Shown here in pieces: positions 1 to 6,085 of a stretch of 27,944 nucleotides of DNA; the first letter of the stretch is position 1, and every line of letters starts with the position of its first letter. Origin of the DNA: a virus; the IMG/VR virus record IMGVR_UViG_3300024999_001287, positions 1 through 27,944 of that record. The stretch is one strand, 5' to 3'. Both the position numbers and the translations under genes were made by a program. A model generated the notes under the pieces. That model did not search any database and was not told the origin of the DNA. It worked only from the letters and a program-made list of their open reading frames with translations.

Positions 1-240
1 AAACCCTTCAGTATGTTTTAGCTTTTCAACTATTTCCATGGCTGCGGATATCTCGGTTGAGTAATAATCAACCGCCATTATATATGCCTCATTGTTCGGG
101 TTAACCACCTTGGGATACGAATTCATGAACAGTTCGGACATCGTTAATCCCATTACCTTTTTAGCCACCCAAGCATCGCGCTCTCTAGATGTAGACGCAT
201 CCCATCTAGCCATAATCTCATCCCTAGTTAACTTACTCAT
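1..240 (-). CDS. Phage ABA-sandwich (BC1872-like) protein, partial
   Basis: The gene runs off the left edge, so its C-terminus is missing; 80 codons are visible. The ATG overlaps the stop of the upstream gene by four bases (ATGA), implying translational coupling. The protein opens MSKLTRDEIMARWDAS, continues with 'WVAKKVMGL' and, near the edge, has 'YYSTEISAAMEIVEKLK'. That order (an acidic N-terminal helix, a VA-KVMG segment, then 'YST-I-AA-E-VEKL') is what I recall for BC1872-type phage ABA-sandwich proteins. These are small proteins of unknown function, usually in early or accessory parts of Bacillota phage genomes. The assignment rests on motif resemblance only. Confidence 0.6.
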   Translation of the reverse strand, partial: MSKLTRDEIMARWDASTSRERDAWVAKKVMGLTMSELFMNSYPKVVNPNNEAYIMAVDYYSTEISAAMEIVEKLKHTEGF

Positions 241-614
241 CTCGCCACCATCCCCATCTTCTCTCTCCGTCTTTCCTCTGACCACATCTTAGTCCTGCCA
301 GAGTAAACCTCCATGAATCCCATAACATCAGGTTTAACCCCTGCTCTCACAGCTTGCTTTCCGGCCTTGAGCAAGTGGATAAGAAACGTGCTCATATCGT
401 CCACCTGTCCTGGTTCCAACACATCGCGATAATTCACCCCGGTCAGGTATGTTCCGTCTGCTATGTTTCCAATGTTGACAGGTAACTTCCTCCTGTGCCT
501 CCATTGTGCAATAGTATTAGACCTCTTACCGACAACTTCACCTATTTGAGTATCGTTTTTGCCGGAGTTGTAGAGCTGTAGGGCTATTTTTTCATTGAAG
601 GTTGGTACTCGCAT
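237..614 (-). CDS. Small HTH (homeodomain-like) protein
   Basis: 125 aa. The N-terminal 40 residues (FNEKIALQLYNSGKND-TQIGEVVGKRSNTIAQWRHRRKLP) read as a helix-turn-helix of the type that scans for 'N/SG.ND.QIA...G.S...I..WR...LP' in phage small terminases and phage regulators. The remainder is charged and ends in a basic stretch (SEERRREKMGM). The start is supported by AAGGAGG seven bases upstream of the ATG. It overlaps the next gene by ATGA and follows the repeat protein upstream by 12 bases, so it sits at the tail of the early operon. It may be a DNA-binding regulator. A terminase-small-subunit relative is possible, but the protein is short and has no other supporting domain. Confidence 0.65.
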   Translation of the reverse strand: MRVPTFNEKIALQLYNSGKNDTQIGEVVGKRSNTIAQWRHRRKLPVNIGNIADGTYLTGVNYRDVLEPGQVDDMSTFLIHLLKAGKQAVRAGVKPDVMGFMEVYSGRTKMWSEERRREKMGMVAR

Positions 615-626
615 TCAGGTTCCTCC

Positions 627-1049
627 TTATCTCTTAACAGGCGTAGTTGCAGCCTCTAACGGATTCCACTTTCTGAACATCCTGCTAACAAAAGTTTTCT
701 TCCCTATCCCGTTAGCTGTAGCCATGTCCTCGTATTCCTTGGGGTATTTCCTTTTTGATATCGCTATGTTGTCTATTAATGTTCTCTTATCCATCACGGG
801 CATGGTTGACGCTTGTTCCGGACTCGTTCCCTTGCTAACCCTTTCGTAAAAAACACTAGGGGGTATGTTATTTTTCATCGCAATGTCTATCCACTCTTTT
901 CTGTTACTTTGTTTTTTCGGCGGAATTGTCATTGCTTTTTTGATGTTCCAACCAAGTACCCTTATCCTGTCGGTGAGTAACCTTTGACTGATTCCGTTTT
1001 GCTTAGCTGTCTCATATTCGGTTGGGGAAATGTAGAAGTTATACCTCAT
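627..1049 (-). CDS. Three-repeat 'NGI..R..W..A.T.P' protein, copy 1
   Basis: 140 aa from the ATG at 1047-1049. An upstream in-frame start (1082) would lengthen it by 11 residues. I prefer 1049 because MRYNFYISP then lines up with the start of the paralogue at 3534-3998 (MDYQYYITP). The protein is three tandem units of about 40-48 residues, each with an NGI or NNI turn, a Phe/Leu, an Arg and a closing 'W..A.T.P' (residues ~15-45, 60-90 and 110-140). The units look like helix-turn-helix modules related to those attached to phage homing nucleases, so DNA binding is likely; no function is established. It overlaps the stop of the helicase-loader gene by 11 bases. Confidence 0.7.
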   Translation of the reverse strand: MRYNFYISPTEYETAKQNGISQRLLTDRIRVLGWNIKKAMTIPPKKQSNRKEWIDIAMKNNIPPSVFYERVSKGTSPEQASTMPVMDKRTLIDNIAISKRKYPKEYEDMATANGIGKKTFVSRMFRKWNPLEAATTPVKR

Positions 1050-1908
1050 CCTTTCTTGTCCTGTGATCATAGTCCTTAGCAAAAAGTAAGTAATCTACCG
1101 TCATGCCCAAAATTCTCGAAACTGTTGCCTCTCCGAAATCACCCAATCTTTCTTCGAGGGCTTTAGGGTAATAATTTGTCGTGAATCCGGTAAGAAGGTT
1201 GTTTCTGTACCTTAGGTCAATCAGACGGTAATACATGCTCTGCACCCACTCGGTAGGCTTCTCCTTTCCCACATCATCAAGGATTAAAGCTTGCGCCTTG
1301 GCCAGTGTCTCAATCTTTGCTTCTACGCCGCCTTCGTCCTTTCGGAATTGAGCGTCCCTTAATTCGGCTAGTAAATCAGCAGATGATACGAACACCACTT
1401 GTAATCCTTTGTCGAGCATGTCCCTTGCGATAATACTTGCCAACATCGTCTTTCCAATACCTGCATTACCGAGCAATAGGAATCCTTTAGCATCCGAAGG
1501 GCTTTTAATTAAGTCGGGCCAAATCTTTAAATAATTGACTACCCCTTGGAACATTTTCCTGTTTCCGTCGTTAACTTTATAATCAGCAATGTTGTGTTTG
1601 AGTTGCCGGGATGTCAATCCTGATGATTTAAGTTTTCTCGCTGCGTTCTTTTTGACCTTACAAATACAATCAGCATAGAGAGTTAATCCGTATGGGTCTA
1701 AGCCAATGGCAACAATCTCACGGTCTTCGCACTCTTTACAAACAAATACTTTCTCAATCGGCTTTATGTTGTATCCAGTTCCTGTATTGAAAAGATTAAG
1801 TCTCTTTCTCGTTTCTTCCGAGGATGTCAGCGAGGTATGGGTCAGTTTCCCAAGGTTTAGAATTTCCCTGATTGATTGCATTGGATTTGCTTCCGTTATT
1901 TCCACCAC
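1039..1908 (-). CDS. DnaC/DnaI-like replicative helicase loader (AAA+)
   Basis: 289 aa from GTG at 1906-1908, which has GGGGGG five bases upstream. It is an AAA+ ATPase of the IstB/DnaC class that would load the host replicative helicase at the origin. Visible motifs are a Cys pair near residue 57 (CKEC) with a later C-IC, suggesting an N-terminal Zn-binding region as in DnaI-type loaders; Walker A 'LLLGNAGIGKTML' near residue 150; Walker B 'ALILDDVGKE' near 210; and a sensor region 'GFTTNYYP' near 247. The first ~38 codons overlap the 3' end of the upstream initiator gene in another frame (113 bases). An internal ATG (MQSIREIL) is an alternative start and would shorten the overlap by 27 bases. 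Neighbouring initiator and loader form the standard phage primosome pair. Confidence 0.88.
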   Translation of the reverse strand: MVEITEANPMQSIREILNLGKLTHTSLTSSEETRKRLNLFNTGTGYNIKPIEKVFVCKECEDREIVAIGLDPYGLTLYADCICKVKKNAARKLKSSGLTSRQLKHNIADYKVNDGNRKMFQGVVNYLKIWPDLIKSPSDAKGFLLLGNAGIGKTMLASIIARDMLDKGLQVVFVSSADLLAELRDAQFRKDEGGVEAKIETLAKAQALILDDVGKEKPTEWVQSMYYRLIDLRYRNNLLTGFTTNYYPKALEERLGDFGEATVSRILGMTVDYLLFAKDYDHRTRKDEV

Positions 1909-2620
1909 TTAACCCCCCGTCCTGATAATTTATATCCAAGTAATCTACATATCCACTATTAAAGAAGGTGCTTCCCATTTGCAGGTACTTCTTGTCTTCT
2001 CCCACTTTTGCTTTGATGTACCTGCTAATAGCTCTCGTCATTTCCTCGATACCGATCTTGTGTAGTTTTTCCTTTTGAGTTTTACTAACCCCGCCTTTAC
2101 CCTCTCTTCTTGGGTACAACTTCCAGATTGATTCAAAGAAATCGACAAGAGATATATTAATTGTTTTATTAATTGTTTTATTAAGAAGAGTTGTATTATT
2201 ATCCTCGTTGTTTTCGCCTATACCCCTATGGATGTTTTCGCCTATACCCTCTAGTTGATTTCGCATATAGGCTATAGTTGTAATTACCCTTTTTTCAATC
2301 TGCTTAGTTCCAGGTTTATAAGTAAGTTTTGATTCTATATAGTGTTTTTTTATCAAAGAAGATATTACCTTGGAAATCCTGTCTTTTGATAAATTGAAAA
2401 ATTCACCGAAGTATTCATTGGTAGCAAAGCACTCACCTAGCTTGGACAAGCTATCAATTTCAACAAGTAACATTTTTTCAGTCCATCCCAATTCTTTATC
2501 TAGCCAAATTTCTCTAGGAATCCATACACCTTTAAAATCCCTCTCCAATCTATCCCACTTCCTTTTGGTTCCTGCGGTAATCGGGACATAACTCAAGATT
2601 TGGCATCCTTGAATCAACAT
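1796..2620 (-). CDS. Winged-helix phage replication initiator (DnaD-like)
   Basis: 274 aa if read from the ATG at 2618-2620, but that ATG lacks a ribosome site. TTG at 2594-2596 (AAGGA nine bases before) and TTG at 2546-2548 (AGGAAGTGG upstream, one base after the stop of a leader ORF) are better supported. The N-terminal region (WIPREIWLDKELGWTEK, then ATNEYFGEFFNLSKDRIS and VISSLIKKHYI) is a winged helix typical of phage replisome organisers. The middle (GIGEN repeated, then NKTINKTINI) is encoded by iterons and an AT-rich tract. The C-terminal part (IWKLYPRREGKGG, then STFFNSGYVDYLD) matches the conserved C-terminal domain of such initiators. It should open the origin inside its own gene and recruit the loader encoded next. 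It is driven by the promoter at 2669-2697. Confidence 0.85.
   Translation of the reverse strand: MLIQGCQILSYVPITAGTKRKWDRLERDFKGVWIPREIWLDKELGWTEKMLLVEIDSLSKLGECFATNEYFGEFFNLSKDRISKVISSLIKKHYIESKLTYKPGTKQIEKRVITTIAYMRNQLEGIGENIHRGIGENNEDNNTTLLNKTINKTINISLVDFFESIWKLYPRREGKGGVSKTQKEKLHKIGIEEMTRAISRYIKAKVGEDKKYLQMGSTFFNSGYVDYLDINYQDGGLSGGNNGSKSNAINQGNSKPWETDPYLADILGRNEKET
2145..2269. other. Candidate phage replication origin inside initiator gene
   Basis: On the plus strand TGTTTTCGCCTATA occurs at 2209-2222 and 2233-2246 (24-base period). A diverged copy, TGATTTCGCATATA, lies at 2256-2269, 23 bases further on. Immediately beside them (2145-2200) is a strongly AT-rich stretch with a duplicated TTAATTGTTTTA. 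Iterons next to an AT-rich unwinding region inside the initiator coding sequence is the lambda-O type of origin. The coding effect is the repeated GIGEN and NKTI peptides. Function is inferred. Confidence 0.65.
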
Positions 2621-2651
2621 CTACTAAGCAGATTTTCAACTTTAGCAACAC
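2550..2651 (-). other. 33-codon leader ORF, possible radical-SAM gene remnant
   Basis: An open frame from GTG at 2649-2651 (or TTG at 2637-2639) to TAG at 2550-2552, directly downstream of AGGAAGGAAG. It overlaps the 5' end of the initiator gene in another frame and ends one base before a candidate TTG start of the initiator. The peptide begins with a segment reading KICLVDVDSRMPNLEL, strikingly like the first strand of phage radical-SAM proteins as I recall them ('K..LVDVDS..PNLALMK'). The rest of such a gene is absent. It could be a truncated remnant marking a recombination join, or a leader peptide that couples translation to the initiator. Confidence 0.4.
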
Positions 2652-2668
2652 TTCCTTCCTATATTAAT

Positions 2669-2697
2669 AGTATAACACAAACTAACACAAGTAACAA
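2669..2697 (-). promoter_or_regulatory. Promoter of initiator/loader operon with operator repeats
   Basis: On the minus strand there is a -35 TTGTTA (2692-2697), a 17-base spacer and a -10 TATACT (2669-2674). The spacer and -10 region carry TTGTGTTA twice at exactly ten-base spacing (2683-2690, 2673-2680), as expected of a ribbon-helix-helix repressor site. The divergent RHH gene beside it is the obvious candidate regulator (inference). Confidence 0.7.
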
Positions 2698-2711
2698 TCC
2701 ATAAGCATAAG

Positions 2712-2740
2712 TTGCTATTAATTTGTGTAGATTGTATAAT
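2712..2740 (+). promoter_or_regulatory. Promoter of RHH regulator gene
   Basis: -35 TTGCTA (2712-2717), a 17-base spacer and a perfect -10 TATAAT (2735-2740). TTGTGTA in the spacer (2723-2729) matches the repeats in the divergent promoter, so one repressor could control both directions. Confidence 0.75.
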
Positions 2741-2762
2741 ACTAATAAACGAGGTGATTGTT

Positions 2763-2939
2763 ATGGCTGGAGAATTAAAGAATAGGGAACGATTTGGCGC
2801 TGCTTACGATAGGGTTCTATTAACTGAATTGCGGGAATTAGCGAAGGAAACTAGGATACCAATTAGTCGCTTACTTGATGAAGCTATAGAGGATTTAGTC
2901 AAAAAACATAAGAATAAGGAGAAGGAAAGCCAGAGATAA
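2763..2939 (+). CDS. Ribbon-helix-helix DNA-binding regulator
   Basis: 58 aa from the ATG at 2763, preceded by GAGGTGA. It is the only plus-strand gene in the left 14 kb. The protein has a short N-terminal strand region (ERFGAAYDRVLLTELRELA), then 'KETRIPISRLLDEAIEDLV', the two helices of an Arc/CopG-type fold, and a basic tail. Family members bind DNA as dimers on short repeated sites. Ten-base-spaced TTGTGTTA repeats lie in the shared divergent promoter region, so autoregulation plus control of the replication operon is likely. Its stop codon lies in the loop of its own terminator. Confidence 0.85.
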   Translation: MAGELKNRERFGAAYDRVLLTELRELAKETRIPISRLLDEAIEDLVKKHKNKEKESQR

Positions 2940-2955
2940 TCTGGCTTATTTTTTT
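2927..2955 (+). terminator. Rho-independent terminator of RHH gene
   Basis: AAGCCAGA, loop GATAA, TCTGGCTT, then ATTTTTTT. The 8-bp stem is perfect and the TAA stop codon of the RHH gene forms the end of the loop. Confidence 0.85.
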
Positions 2956-2956
2956 A

Positions 2957-3274
2957 CTACTCGACTAGCCATCTGCCGTTTATCCTATCAATGTTTAACG
3001 ACCAGTAACCTAATTCATTAAAGCCGTGAATTTTTGCTGGCTCATCATCCGGACGTATCCTCTTCCCACTATTCACTGCGGTCATAAAATCGACTGGTTG
3101 TCGGACTAATTCCCATGTGTGACTGAGGAATTTATCGGTTAATTTAACTGTTATATTGTTTATTGCCCACACTATATTACAAGCAAACCTCCTTATCCTA
3201 CCTCCTTCCTCATTCACAAAAACACACTCGCTATTCGCTTGGTTAAGAATATCTATTACTTCACCTGTCTTCAT
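2957..3274 (-). CDS. Conserved phage protein, unknown function
   Basis: 105 aa. The start overlaps the stop of the AbrB-like gene (ATGA), with AAAGGAGGG upstream. The C-terminal half reads 'WELVRQPVDFMTAVNSGKRI' and ends in 'WSLNIDRINGRWLVE'. I recognise this 'VDFMTAVNSGK-I...W.L..I.GRW' pattern from small Bacillota phage proteins, but no function is known to me. No catalytic motif, membrane segment or Zn site is seen. It is the last gene of the block before the divergent RHH gene. Confidence 0.65.
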   Translation of the reverse strand: MKTGEVIDILNQANSECVFVNEEGGRIRRFACNIVWAINNITVKLTDKFLSHTWELVRQPVDFMTAVNSGKRIRPDDEPAKIHGFNELGYWSLNIDRINGRWLVE

Positions 3275-3537
3275 CCCTCGACACCCTCCTTTACACTCTT
3301 CGCTAAAATATCACTCGCGCATGCCCTACAAACCCTGTCCCCTCGCCAAGCCACAACCTTATCGTCTGACCCGCAAAACATGCATCCGGTAAAATGCTTG
3401 CGAATACGCAATTCTTTTCCGTCCGATAACATTTCTAAGGGTGTGGTCGGTTCATATCCCATCGAAATCCTTAGTGATTTTGGTATTGTAATTCTTCCGA
3501 AGCTGTCCATTGTTACTGAGATTCCTGGTGTTTTCAT
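3271..3537 (-). CDS. AbrB/SpoVT-type DNA-binding protein with Zn-ribbon tail
   Basis: 88 aa. Residues 1-48 (KTPGISVTMDSFGRITIPKS, then a hydrophobic turn LRISMGYEPTTPLEM and ELRIRK) match the swapped-hairpin AbrB/MazE/SpoVT DNA-binding fold, whose signature is 'GRI.IPK.LR..LG...G..'. The C-terminal part carries two CxxC pairs (CMFCG and CRACA) about 17 residues apart, a small zinc ribbon. Such proteins are transition-state-type regulators in Bacillota. It sits between the second three-repeat protein and the conserved gene 2957-3274, with four-base overlaps on both sides, so all three are translationally linked. Target unknown. Confidence 0.8.
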   Translation of the reverse strand: MKTPGISVTMDSFGRITIPKSLRISMGYEPTTPLEMLSDGKELRIRKHFTGCMFCGSDDKVVAWRGDRVCRACASDILAKSVKEGVEG

Positions 3538-3998
3538 TTCCTTGCCATCTCCTTCTTTTCCTTACCCCATCGGCTTGTATCTATCGGCCTTGTTGCTGCA
3601 TCTAATGGTTTCCACCCTCTACTCATTCTTTCGACAAATGCATAGCGAGATATTCCATTAGTAATCGCCATGTCTGCATATTTCTTAGGATATATCCGCG
3701 TCTTTTCGGCCATCTTTTGACTAATTACATGTTGCGGTGTAATCGGGGTTGTGGCCGCTTTTTCGGGTGACATCTCATCCCTGTTTATCCGCGTGTAAAA
3801 AGTAGAATGGCTTATACCGTTTTGTTTAGCTACCTCAAGCCATCCATTCCACTTGCTATGGCTTTGTGGTGGCGTTGTTGTCGCCCTCTCTATGCCCCAT
3901 GCGTAGTCTCTGACGCGTTTGGTAAGTAGATTGTAGCTAATACCATTAGAGAGGGCTTTAGCGTAGTCTGAGGGGGTTATATAGTATTGGTAATCCAA
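3534..3998 (-). CDS. Three-repeat 'NGI..R..W..A.T.P' protein, copy 2
   Basis: 154 aa from TTG at 3996-3998, with AGAGGTGAT four to six bases upstream. The ATG at 4002-4004 sits directly on that ribosome site and is too close. Starting at TTG gives MDYQYYITP, matching MRYNFYISP of copy 1. It has three tandem units: 'ALSNGISYNLLTKRV', 'AKQNGISHSTFYTRI' and 'AITNGISRYAFVERM', each closing on a Trp or Glu-Ala followed by 'AxTxP'. It is a paralogue of 627-1049; the two flank the loader, initiator, RHH and AbrB genes. It is probably DNA-binding; function unknown. Confidence 0.72.
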   Translation of the reverse strand: MDYQYYITPSDYAKALSNGISYNLLTKRVRDYAWGIERATTTPPQSHSKWNGWLEVAKQNGISHSTFYTRINRDEMSPEKAATTPITPQHVISQKMAEKTRIYPKKYADMAITNGISRYAFVERMSRGWKPLDAATRPIDTSRWGKEKKEMARK

Positions 3999-4018
3999 TT
4001 GCATCACCTCTGAGGATT

Positions 4019-4047
4019 GGGGTAGTTGTGGCTACCCCTTTATTTTT
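4019..4047 (+). terminator. Terminator-like hairpin antisense to operon
   Basis: GGGGTAG, six-base loop, CTACCCC, then TTTATTTTT on the plus strand. No plus-strand gene ends here, so it may stop antisense transcription or protect the 3' end of the MBL/RecT message as a minus-strand stem. Confidence 0.35.
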
Positions 4048-4789
4048 AAAATGGATAGAGTTCCAATGGTATATTTTTACCAGCTTCCGCAACGATGACA
4101 ATCTTTCCTGTTAGTGCTTCAATCTCTTGTACCATCCTTTTTGTATCCGAATTGACTGAGGATAAATGCAATAGGATTATCTTCCTAACTTGTGATAAAT
4201 CATTAGCAGATAAGAATTCTTTGACATGTTCCAGTGAAAAATGACTCTCTAATAATCTGTTTTTCATACTAGATTGAATGTATCCCGCTTCAATATTTGC
4301 ATCTAGTGTGTCTTTGCAGTAGTTACATTCTATTAATACATAATTTAATCCGTTGAAACGATTTCTTATAAAGTACGTGTCAGTTGCAAAAAGTATTTTT
4401 TCGCCAGTTGGTTTGTGCTGGATTAGATAACCCACCGCGCCTGGGCAGTCATGCTCGGTGGGGAATGGGAGGACAATAAAGTCCCCCACCTCAAACTGTT
4501 TTCCCGCCTCGATAATATTTACACGATGCCCTATAGCCCCTGTTGTATCTGCCGTTTCCTGCGTCATATAGATATCAATACCATTTCTGCAGACATAGTA
4601 TATAGATGCTGAATGATCCGAATGTGAGTGTGTAAGTAGACATCCTTGTACACTTTTTAAGTCGTAATTCAATGCCTCTTTGATGATTCTAAAGTTAGAG
4701 AATCCACACTCTAGGAGAAGTTTTCCGGTTGGTGTTTCCAGAATATAGGCATTTCCTTTACTAGAACTTCCGATAACCTTCAGATTCAT
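4046..4789 (-). CDS. MBL-fold hydrolase, probable recombination exonuclease
   Basis: 247 aa metallo-beta-lactamase fold protein of the WalJ/YycJ type. The metal ligands are visible in order: 'LLTHSHSDHSAS' (HxHxDH, near residue 53), 'TEHDCPGAVGYL' (~111), 'LFATDTYFI' (~134), 'ESHFSLEHV' (~182) and 'LLHLSSVNSD' (~207). In Bacillota phages this family is regularly encoded directly next to RecT and is thought to supply the 5'-3' exonuclease that exposes single strands for annealing. Here it starts one base after the recT stop, so the two are translated from one message. The nuclease role is inferred from this pairing; hydrolase chemistry is supported by the motifs. Confidence 0.82.
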   Translation of the reverse strand: MNLKVIGSSSKGNAYILETPTGKLLLECGFSNFRIIKEALNYDLKSVQGCLLTHSHSDHSASIYYVCRNGIDIYMTQETADTTGAIGHRVNIIEAGKQFEVGDFIVLPFPTEHDCPGAVGYLIQHKPTGEKILFATDTYFIRNRFNGLNYVLIECNYCKDTLDANIEAGYIQSSMKNRLLESHFSLEHVKEFLSANDLSQVRKIILLHLSSVNSDTKRMVQEIEALTGKIVIVAEAGKNIPLELYPF

Positions 4790-4790
4790 C

Positions 4791-5798
4791 CTAAAAACCT
4801 GGGCCCGTGTGTGGATTATTCAACTCTTCAGCCAGCTTGTCCATCTCAACTATCTCAGCATCGGTAATGCCTTCTTCTGGTTCGTGGTCATTAGGAACGT
4901 CCTCGGATACGATATCGATAACATCACCCTTGTTGGAATTTTCGGCAATCGTTTGCTCAACCTCAGCTTCCTTGAATTCGTTTTCGAGTTGATTAAGTCT
5001 GAGATAATCGTCATCAATCTTCTGGCTATCGATAGTGATGTCTTTGTAGGCGGCCCGGTAAATAGTCTTATAGCACATCTTGTCGTGCCATCCTTCTACA
5101 GTTTCCTTGCCGACCTTTTTACCATTATCCCAAACATCCTTTTCCCCACCCCAAAACTCAACCGATGCATACTTGGGTTTTCTTTTCTCAATGTCCTTTA
5201 TTGATAAGACAACCAGCTTGTTTTTCTCTGGATTATCAGCGAACGAGTGGTAATAGAAGCCACCCACTAACTGTCCACGATCAAAGTCATTAGTAATCTC
5301 AAACTCATAAAACTCAACTTTGTTGGTATGACTCTTTTTGATAGATTTGAATTTGTCGGTAGAATAAACGAGTTCAACAATAACAGTCGGAACATCCAGA
5401 CCATACTTGACTGCCTTCAGCTCAATTCCTCGATATCCAGGCATGAAGGTTAATCCGTATTTAGTCACGCCATTCTTCTTGAAGGGGATAAGGCTAACAT
5501 GGTTGTCTTGTTGTGGGTCCCAACCAATCCTCGCGGCTGCTACGACACTTTGAGAAAGTTCCTCCATGTCGATATTCGCCCAAACAACAGGTAAGGGGTC
5601 TTGATTCTTGGTTTTCTTTTTCCGCTTCTCTTCGGCTGTTTTCAAGGTCATGTCCGCGACGATGAAATAGTTTTGGACTAGACGTTTTTGGAAATTAGTT
5701 AGGACAATTTCGCCCACACTACCTTGGAATAATGCTGTTACCTTGCTTGTAAACCGTTCGGCCATGGGTTGTTCTTTTACTGCGATATCTGTTGTCAT
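4791..5798 (-). CDS. recT: RecT single-strand annealing recombinase
   Basis: 335 aa. The ATG overlaps the stop of the upstream gene (TAATG) and has GGAGG ten bases before it. The body follows RecT: 'LTNFQKRLVQNYFIVADM', 'PVVWANIDMEELSQSVVAAA', 'IGWDPQQDNHVSLIPFKK', 'LTFMPGYRGIELKA', a central beta region, and 'KMCYKTIYRAAYKDITID'. The C-terminal ~70 residues are acidic and low in complexity (EEGITDAEIVEMDKLAEELN). RecT pairs complementary single strands in phage recombination and repair. Its partners here are the MBL-fold nuclease downstream and the SbcC-like ATPase upstream. The length is typical for the larger Bacillota members. Confidence 0.93.
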   Translation of the reverse strand: MTTDIAVKEQPMAERFTSKVTALFQGSVGEIVLTNFQKRLVQNYFIVADMTLKTAEEKRKKKTKNQDPLPVVWANIDMEELSQSVVAAARIGWDPQQDNHVSLIPFKKNGVTKYGLTFMPGYRGIELKAVKYGLDVPTVIVELVYSTDKFKSIKKSHTNKVEFYEFEITNDFDRGQLVGGFYYHSFADNPEKNKLVVLSIKDIEKRKPKYASVEFWGGEKDVWDNGKKVGKETVEGWHDKMCYKTIYRAAYKDITIDSQKIDDDYLRLNQLENEFKEAEVEQTIAENSNKGDVIDIVSEDVPNDHEPEEGITDAEIVEMDKLAEELNNPHTGPGF

Positions 5799-6085
5799 TA
5801 CGCTTGAACCTCCACTTTCTTTAAATACTCTTCAATATCAAATTCTTCTAAGTAGTCTACCTTTTCCGAATTAATTACTAACTCGAATCCTTCTCTCGCA
5901 AACATTGCACCCATCTTGATATACTTGGCAATATCGCCACAGTCCACTAGGTCTCTGCCAATAATTGCGTCCTCGGGGCATTCGGATAAGTCGTAAACCC
6001 CTAACTGTTCATCGTTGTCAATATAAAGAACCTGTTTGGTTCCGTAATCATTCCGTTGCGTTACAACCGTTAAATGCTTTTTCAT
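5798..6085 (-). CDS. Small protein between SbcC-like ATPase and RecT
   Basis: 95 aa, ATG at 6083-6085 immediately beside the ATPase stop; its TAA overlaps the recT ATG by one base. The sequence starts MKKHLTVVTQRNDYGTKQVL, with 'LYIDNDEQLGVYDLSECPED' and an acidic C-terminus (EEFDIEEYLKKVEV). There is one Cys near residue 37 and one near 49; no motif I can name. Its fixed place between ATPase and RecT suggests a role in the recombination complex, but this is context only. Confidence 0.7.
   Translation of the reverse strand: MKKHLTVVTQRNDYGTKQVLYIDNDEQLGVYDLSECPEDAIIGRDLVDCGDIAKYIKMGAMFAREGFELVINSEKVDYLEEFDIEEYLKKVEVQA

Noticed and set aside
2160-2195. TTAATTGTTTTA direct repeat as a stand-alone repeat element
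   Set aside because: It is part of the AT-rich side of the candidate origin and is treated there.
4809-5204. 131-codon plus-strand frame opposite recT
   Set aside because: Antisense to a clearly conserved RecT; no ribosome site or recognisable peptide.
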